Origin: Clostridium_AB sp036639235
GTDB lineage: Bacteria > Bacillota > Clostridia > Clostridiales > Caloramatoraceae
Length of the DNA: 25,178 nt
Direction: 5' to 3'
NCBI RefSeq assembly: GCF_036639235.1
Contig: NZ_JAVWJB010000025.1
Location: 1 to 25,178, forward strand
This document shows, one piece after another, positions 23,165 to 25,178 of the stretch. The stretch's first letter is position 1. Each line of letters starts with the position of its first letter. Both the position numbers and the translations under genes were made by a program. The notes beneath the pieces are model-generated. The model worked only from the letters and a program-made list of their open reading frames with translations. It had not been told where the DNA came from and did no database searches.

Positions 23165-23280
23165 ATGAAACCGAACCCATAGGGTGAAAAGGTCTAGGGG
23201 GGGCTTTGAAAAAGCCTTTTGAGAAGGTTTATGGGGTCTTGAGAAAGACTTATTAGAGTATGATTAGAGAAGATAGTTTT
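23165..23280 (+). other. Run of small hairpins downstream of the long inverted repeat
   Basis: Consecutive short stem-loops can be drawn: ACCC/GGGT near 23175-23185, GGCTTT/AAAGCC (23202-23216), CCTTT/GAAGG (about 23215-23227) and GTCTT-GAGA-AAGAC (23236-23249). G-rich GGGGGGG runs into the second. There is no reading frame of note. It may be the 3' part of a folded transcript continuing from topB or from the inverted repeat. Confidence 0.35.
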
Positions 23281-23299
23281 ATTTTAATTTATTGATGGT

Positions 23300-23336
23300 A
23301 AAATCTAGTAACTGATGTTACTGGATTTTTATTTTG
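23300..23336 (+). terminator. Terminator before the small membrane protein gene
   Basis: AAAATCTAGTAAC at 23300-23312 pairs with GTTACTGGATTTT at 23317-23329 (13 bp, one G-U in RNA) around a TGAT loop, followed by TATTTT. It probably ends the topB transcript and whatever the preceding structured region encodes. Confidence 0.8.
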
Positions 23337-23368
23337 AGGAATTTTAATGTGGAGTATGCTTTGAAAGG

Positions 23369-23397
23369 TTGTGAGAGGTAGAAGTCTATGATATAAT
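23369..23397 (+). promoter_or_regulatory. Promoter of the small membrane protein gene
   Basis: TTGTGA (23369-23374) and TATAAT (23392-23397) are separated by 17 nt, with a TG before the -10 (TGATATAAT). Confidence 0.7.
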
Positions 23398-23429
23398 TTC
23401 TTAAAATGTAATATATTAGGAGAAAAAAT

Positions 23430-23639
23430 ATGAATGATGGGTTTTTAGAGAATATTATAATAGGTGGATTATGGTTTTTAGGATTTTTTCTTGCTAGTAG
23501 GGTAATTGGTGGGGTTATAGATCCAAGTGGAGGAGGAGCTGTTGTTGTGGCTTTATGTATAGTTGCAGCAGTATTAGTAATGTTATTACTTCATTTTAGG
23601 GATTATGTTAAATTAAAAGAAAGAGAAAAAAGCTGCTAA
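23430..23639 (+). CDS. Small membrane protein of unknown function
   Basis: Product of 69 residues, ATG start after TAGGAGA. Two hydrophobic segments (about 8-26 and 36-55) are joined by a short IDPSGGGA loop, and the C-terminus is charged (KLKEREKSC). It has its own promoter and a terminator that overlaps its stop codon, so it is very likely a real gene despite its size. I do not recognise a family; the layout resembles GlsB/YeaQ-like small membrane proteins only in a general way. Confidence 0.7.
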   Translation: MNDGFLENIIIGGLWFLGFFLASRVIGGVIDPSGGGAVVVALCIVAAVLVMLLLHFRDYVKLKEREKSC

Positions 23640-23655
23640 ATTATTAGCAGCTTTT
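23628..23655. terminator. Bidirectional terminator between convergent genes
   Basis: AAAAGCTGCTAA at 23628-23639 pairs perfectly with TTAGCAGCTTTT at 23644-23655 around a 4-nt loop, with T-rich tails on both strands. It contains the stop codon of the small membrane protein gene and lies just beyond the repaired end (23661) of the minus-strand lipoprotein gene. Confidence 0.85.
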
Positions 23656-23660
23656 ATTTG

Positions 23661-24322
23661 TTAGCAGTAGCCTCCATTGGATTCTGGGAGGTTTTTGTAT
23701 TCGGGTTTGCTTTCGATTGTTTTTATAATTGTTTGAAAGAAGCTGCGTAGTTCAGTAGCTTCTTTAGAGTTAGAGTCGCTTTCATNNNNNNNNNNNNNNN
23801 NNNNNNNNNNNNNNNNNNNNNNNNNNNNNNNNNNNNNNNNNNNNNNNNNNNNNNNNNNNNNNNNNNNNNNNNNNNNNNNNNNNNNGTTTGAAAGAAGCTG
23901 CGTAGTTCAGTAGCTTCTTTAGAGTTAGAGTCGCTTTCATCTTTCCATAAAATTGATTTAGTAGTTCCGTCTATTGTTACTTTAAATTTATAAGTAGTAT
24001 ATGGTGTTTGACGAACATCACTTTCTGGTGTGAATACTTCTGGATAGTTTAATATTTTAGATTTTTGTATTTCAGAATATATTTTATTCATATCTTTAGG
24101 CGATAGCTTAAGACTTGTTGTTATAGAAGGGTCAGCTATCATATCCTTTGTAAATTCATTCTTTTGTGTATCAAGCTTGTTTTTGCTGTCTACTCCATAG
24201 CTAAATATAAAGTTAAAGTCACTAGGCATTTTAGATGGTAGTGAGCTTTGGCTATTACAGCCTACTAGCAATAGAATAGTTAAAGTAAGGAGTATGAATA
24301 GTGAAATTTGTATGTACTTCAT
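23661..24322 (-). CDS. Predicted lipoprotein, interrupted by an assembly gap
   Basis: The start at 24322 follows AAGGAG by 9 nt and gives a lipoprotein signal: MKYIQ, a hydrophobic run, and the lipobox LLVGC followed by NSQSS. The mature part is about 145 residues with strands such as TTYKFKVTIDGTTKSILWKDE; I do not recognise a family. The reading runs into 100 Ns (23786-23885) that are flanked by identical 55-bp copies. Removing the Ns and one copy leaves 507 nt, exactly 169 codons, and the frame then continues QTIIKTIESKPEYKN and ends NGGYC at the stop codon 23661-23663, right beside a terminator. The gene is therefore intact in the organism, coding for 168 residues; any longer reading across the gap on the other frame is false. 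Confidence 0.8.
23731..23940. other. Assembly gap of 100 N flanked by identical 55-bp ends
   Basis: Bases 23731-23785 and 23886-23940 are identical over 55 bp and separated by exactly 100 Ns. Equal overlap on both contig ends with a fixed-length gap is what a scaffolder leaves when it fails to merge contigs that share a k-mer. The true sequence probably holds one copy. Confidence 0.93.
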
Positions 24323-24354
24323 ATTAAAAACTCCTTTTTATTAATATATTTATA

Positions 24355-24903
24355 TTATAGTCTTTTATACATAAGTCTTAGGTCTTGGTAACTGCCGTCT
24401 TTAAGTTTAAAGGCATTAGGTAGGTGGCCGTATTCTTTAAAGCCGAATTTTTTGTATAGTCCTATTGCAGATGTGTTGTCTGAGACAACGTCAAGTTCTA
24501 TTTGTTCGTATCCAATTTCTACTGCCTTTAGTATTAATGCTTTAAGTAGGTTATATCCAACTCCTTTTCCCCAGTGGGATTTAAGCACTGATATTCCAAA
24601 TGAGCATCTATGGATGCATTTTTTTACTTCAAATATTGGTCTAAGTCCACAGTGTCCTATGATTTTACCATTTAGAGTCATTACAAGTTCTATAGTATTA
24701 CTGCTTTCACATACTGCTGCATATCTTTTGAAATTATCCTCTTCTTTAAGTGTAAATTCCTCAGGGTATCTAAGCATTGCATCTGTTTCTCTAGATATTG
24801 TTTGAAGGTAATTAATCATTTCAAGTGCATCACTAGGTGATATCATTCTTATCTTAGCTGATTCTCCGTTTTTAAGTTTTATATTAATTGGATTAAAGTC
24901 CAT
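24355..24903 (-). CDS. GNAT-family acetyltransferase
   Basis: Product of 182 residues with ATG start 7 nt after AGGAG. It is a complete GNAT domain: KIRMISPSDALEMINYLQ at the start, LNGKIIGHCGLRPIF, FGISVLKSHWGKGVGYNLL with the W-G-K-G-V-G acetyl-CoA loop, IELDVVSDNTSAIGLYKKFG, and GSYQDLRLMYKRL at the end. It is close in pattern to the RimL-like/aminoglycoside-type group, but its substrate is unknown. Its ribosome binding site touches the stop codon of the ttcA-like gene 10 nt upstream, so the two are probably co-transcribed on the minus strand. Confidence 0.9.
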   Translation of the reverse strand: MDFNPINIKLKNGESAKIRMISPSDALEMINYLQTISRETDAMLRYPEEFTLKEEDNFKRYAAVCESSNTIELVMTLNGKIIGHCGLRPIFEVKKCIHRCSFGISVLKSHWGKGVGYNLLKALILKAVEIGYEQIELDVVSDNTSAIGLYKKFGFKEYGHLPNAFKLKDGSYQDLRLMYKRL

Positions 24904-24913
24904 AGTTATTCTC

Positions 24914-25178
24914 CTAATCTATTGAGTTTATTTTGTCCCTGTCCCAAATTGAAAGCTGCTCGGTGTTGGTTAGGGAGCCAAACAGGTTTTTCTTAATTGA
25001 GGGAATATCTTTTTTTAGAGAATCTATTAGCAGCTTAACTTCTTCTCGTTTTGTATGTCCATTTGCTGGACATGGATTCTCTATTATAGGAAGGTTAAAC
25101 TTCTTTGCAAAGCCTCTAGCTTCTCTTTCCTCAATATAAACCATAGGTCTAATAAGGGTAACCCCTGCTTCTTCAAGC
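24914..25178 (-). CDS. ttcA: TtcA-like tRNA 2-thiocytidine synthase, C-terminal part
   Basis: Only the last 88 codons are in the window; the gene runs off the right edge. The fragment reads through EEAGVTLIRPMVYIEE and LPIIENPCPANGHTKREEV to a stop at 24914. The IRPM-x-Y-x-EE segment and the NPCPANGHTKR motif, with its conserved cysteine, are typical of the C-terminal end of TtcA-type PP-loop enzymes. TtcA thiolates cytidine 32 of some tRNAs using ATP and an iron-sulfur cluster. The ATPase PP-loop and the CxxC motif lie outside the window, so other members of the TtcA/TilS-like superfamily remain possible. It is followed 10 nt later by the GNAT gene. Confidence 0.8.
   Translation of the reverse strand, partial: LEEAGVTLIRPMVYIEEREARGFAKKFNLPIIENPCPANGHTKREEVKLLIDSLKKDIPSIKKNLFGSLTNTEQLSIWDRDKINSID

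Noticed and set aside
23723..24322. 199-codon reading of the lipoprotein gene through the Ns
   Set aside because: The part beyond the Ns is in another frame and repeats the 55-bp overlap. The collapsed sequence gives a clean 168-residue protein, so the longer product is false.
24452..24805. 117-codon plus-strand frame opposite the GNAT gene
   Set aside because: The minus-strand GNAT has complete motifs and a ribosome binding site, while this frame has neither and is an antisense shadow.

Overview
The window comes from a low-GC Firmicute, most likely Clostridium or a close relative. The evidence is strongly AT-rich DNA, AGGAGG- and GGTGAT-type ribosome binding sites, GTG and TTG starts, and familiar clostridial families (VTC/DUF4956/CotH cluster, PadR-DUF1700-DUF4097 cluster, short RtcB, VanY-type carboxypeptidase, TopB). 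This is inferred from sequence character and remembered families; no search was run. No tRNA, rRNA, CRISPR array, transposase or phage gene is visible.

Region 1 (43-2318, +) holds two paralogous membrane-anchored proteins of unknown function around a multi-spanning membrane protein, closed by a terminator. Region 2 (2573-10143, +) is a six-gene, tightly packed operon that looks like a surface-polysaccharide assembly unit: VTC-domain (polyphosphate polymerase-like) protein, DUF4956 membrane protein, membrane-anchored CotH-type kinase, membrane-anchored TIM-barrel glycosidase-like protein with a CBM9-like tail, membrane-anchored HEAT-repeat protein, and a processive GT2 synthase. The synthase probably makes and exports a glycan. 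The hydrolase may trim it, and the VTC/DUF4956/CotH group may supply or transfer phosphate. This is the most interesting biological system here, and its polymer and chemistry cannot be read from sequence.

Region 3 (10144-12558, +) is a PadR regulator, a DUF1700 membrane protein and a short DUF4097-like protein with start/stop overlaps, followed by a YgjP-type zinc metallopeptidase. Three related 22-bp sites lie just upstream, two of them placed around the PadR promoter, which suggests autoregulation. Region 4 (12602-15668) has a DUF3139-like membrane protein (-), RtcB RNA ligase (+), a lipoprotein (+) and a GNAT (-). Region 5 (15824-18889) has a MATE exporter (-) with a textbook MerR-type promoter (19-bp spacer containing a dyad) and two GNAT proteins (+). 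Region 6 (19026-22951, +) has a CPA2 cation/proton antiporter, a D-Ala-D-Ala carboxypeptidase and DNA topoisomerase III.

Region 7 (22952-25178) starts with a gene-free stretch holding a 201-nt long inverted repeat and a run of small hairpins, the least explained DNA in the window. It continues with a small membrane protein (+), then a lipoprotein (-), a GNAT (-) and the 3' part of a TtcA-like tRNA thiolase (-). The lipoprotein is interrupted by 100 Ns flanked by identical 55-bp sequences. This is almost certainly a scaffolding artefact, because removing one copy and the Ns restores an intact 168-residue protein.
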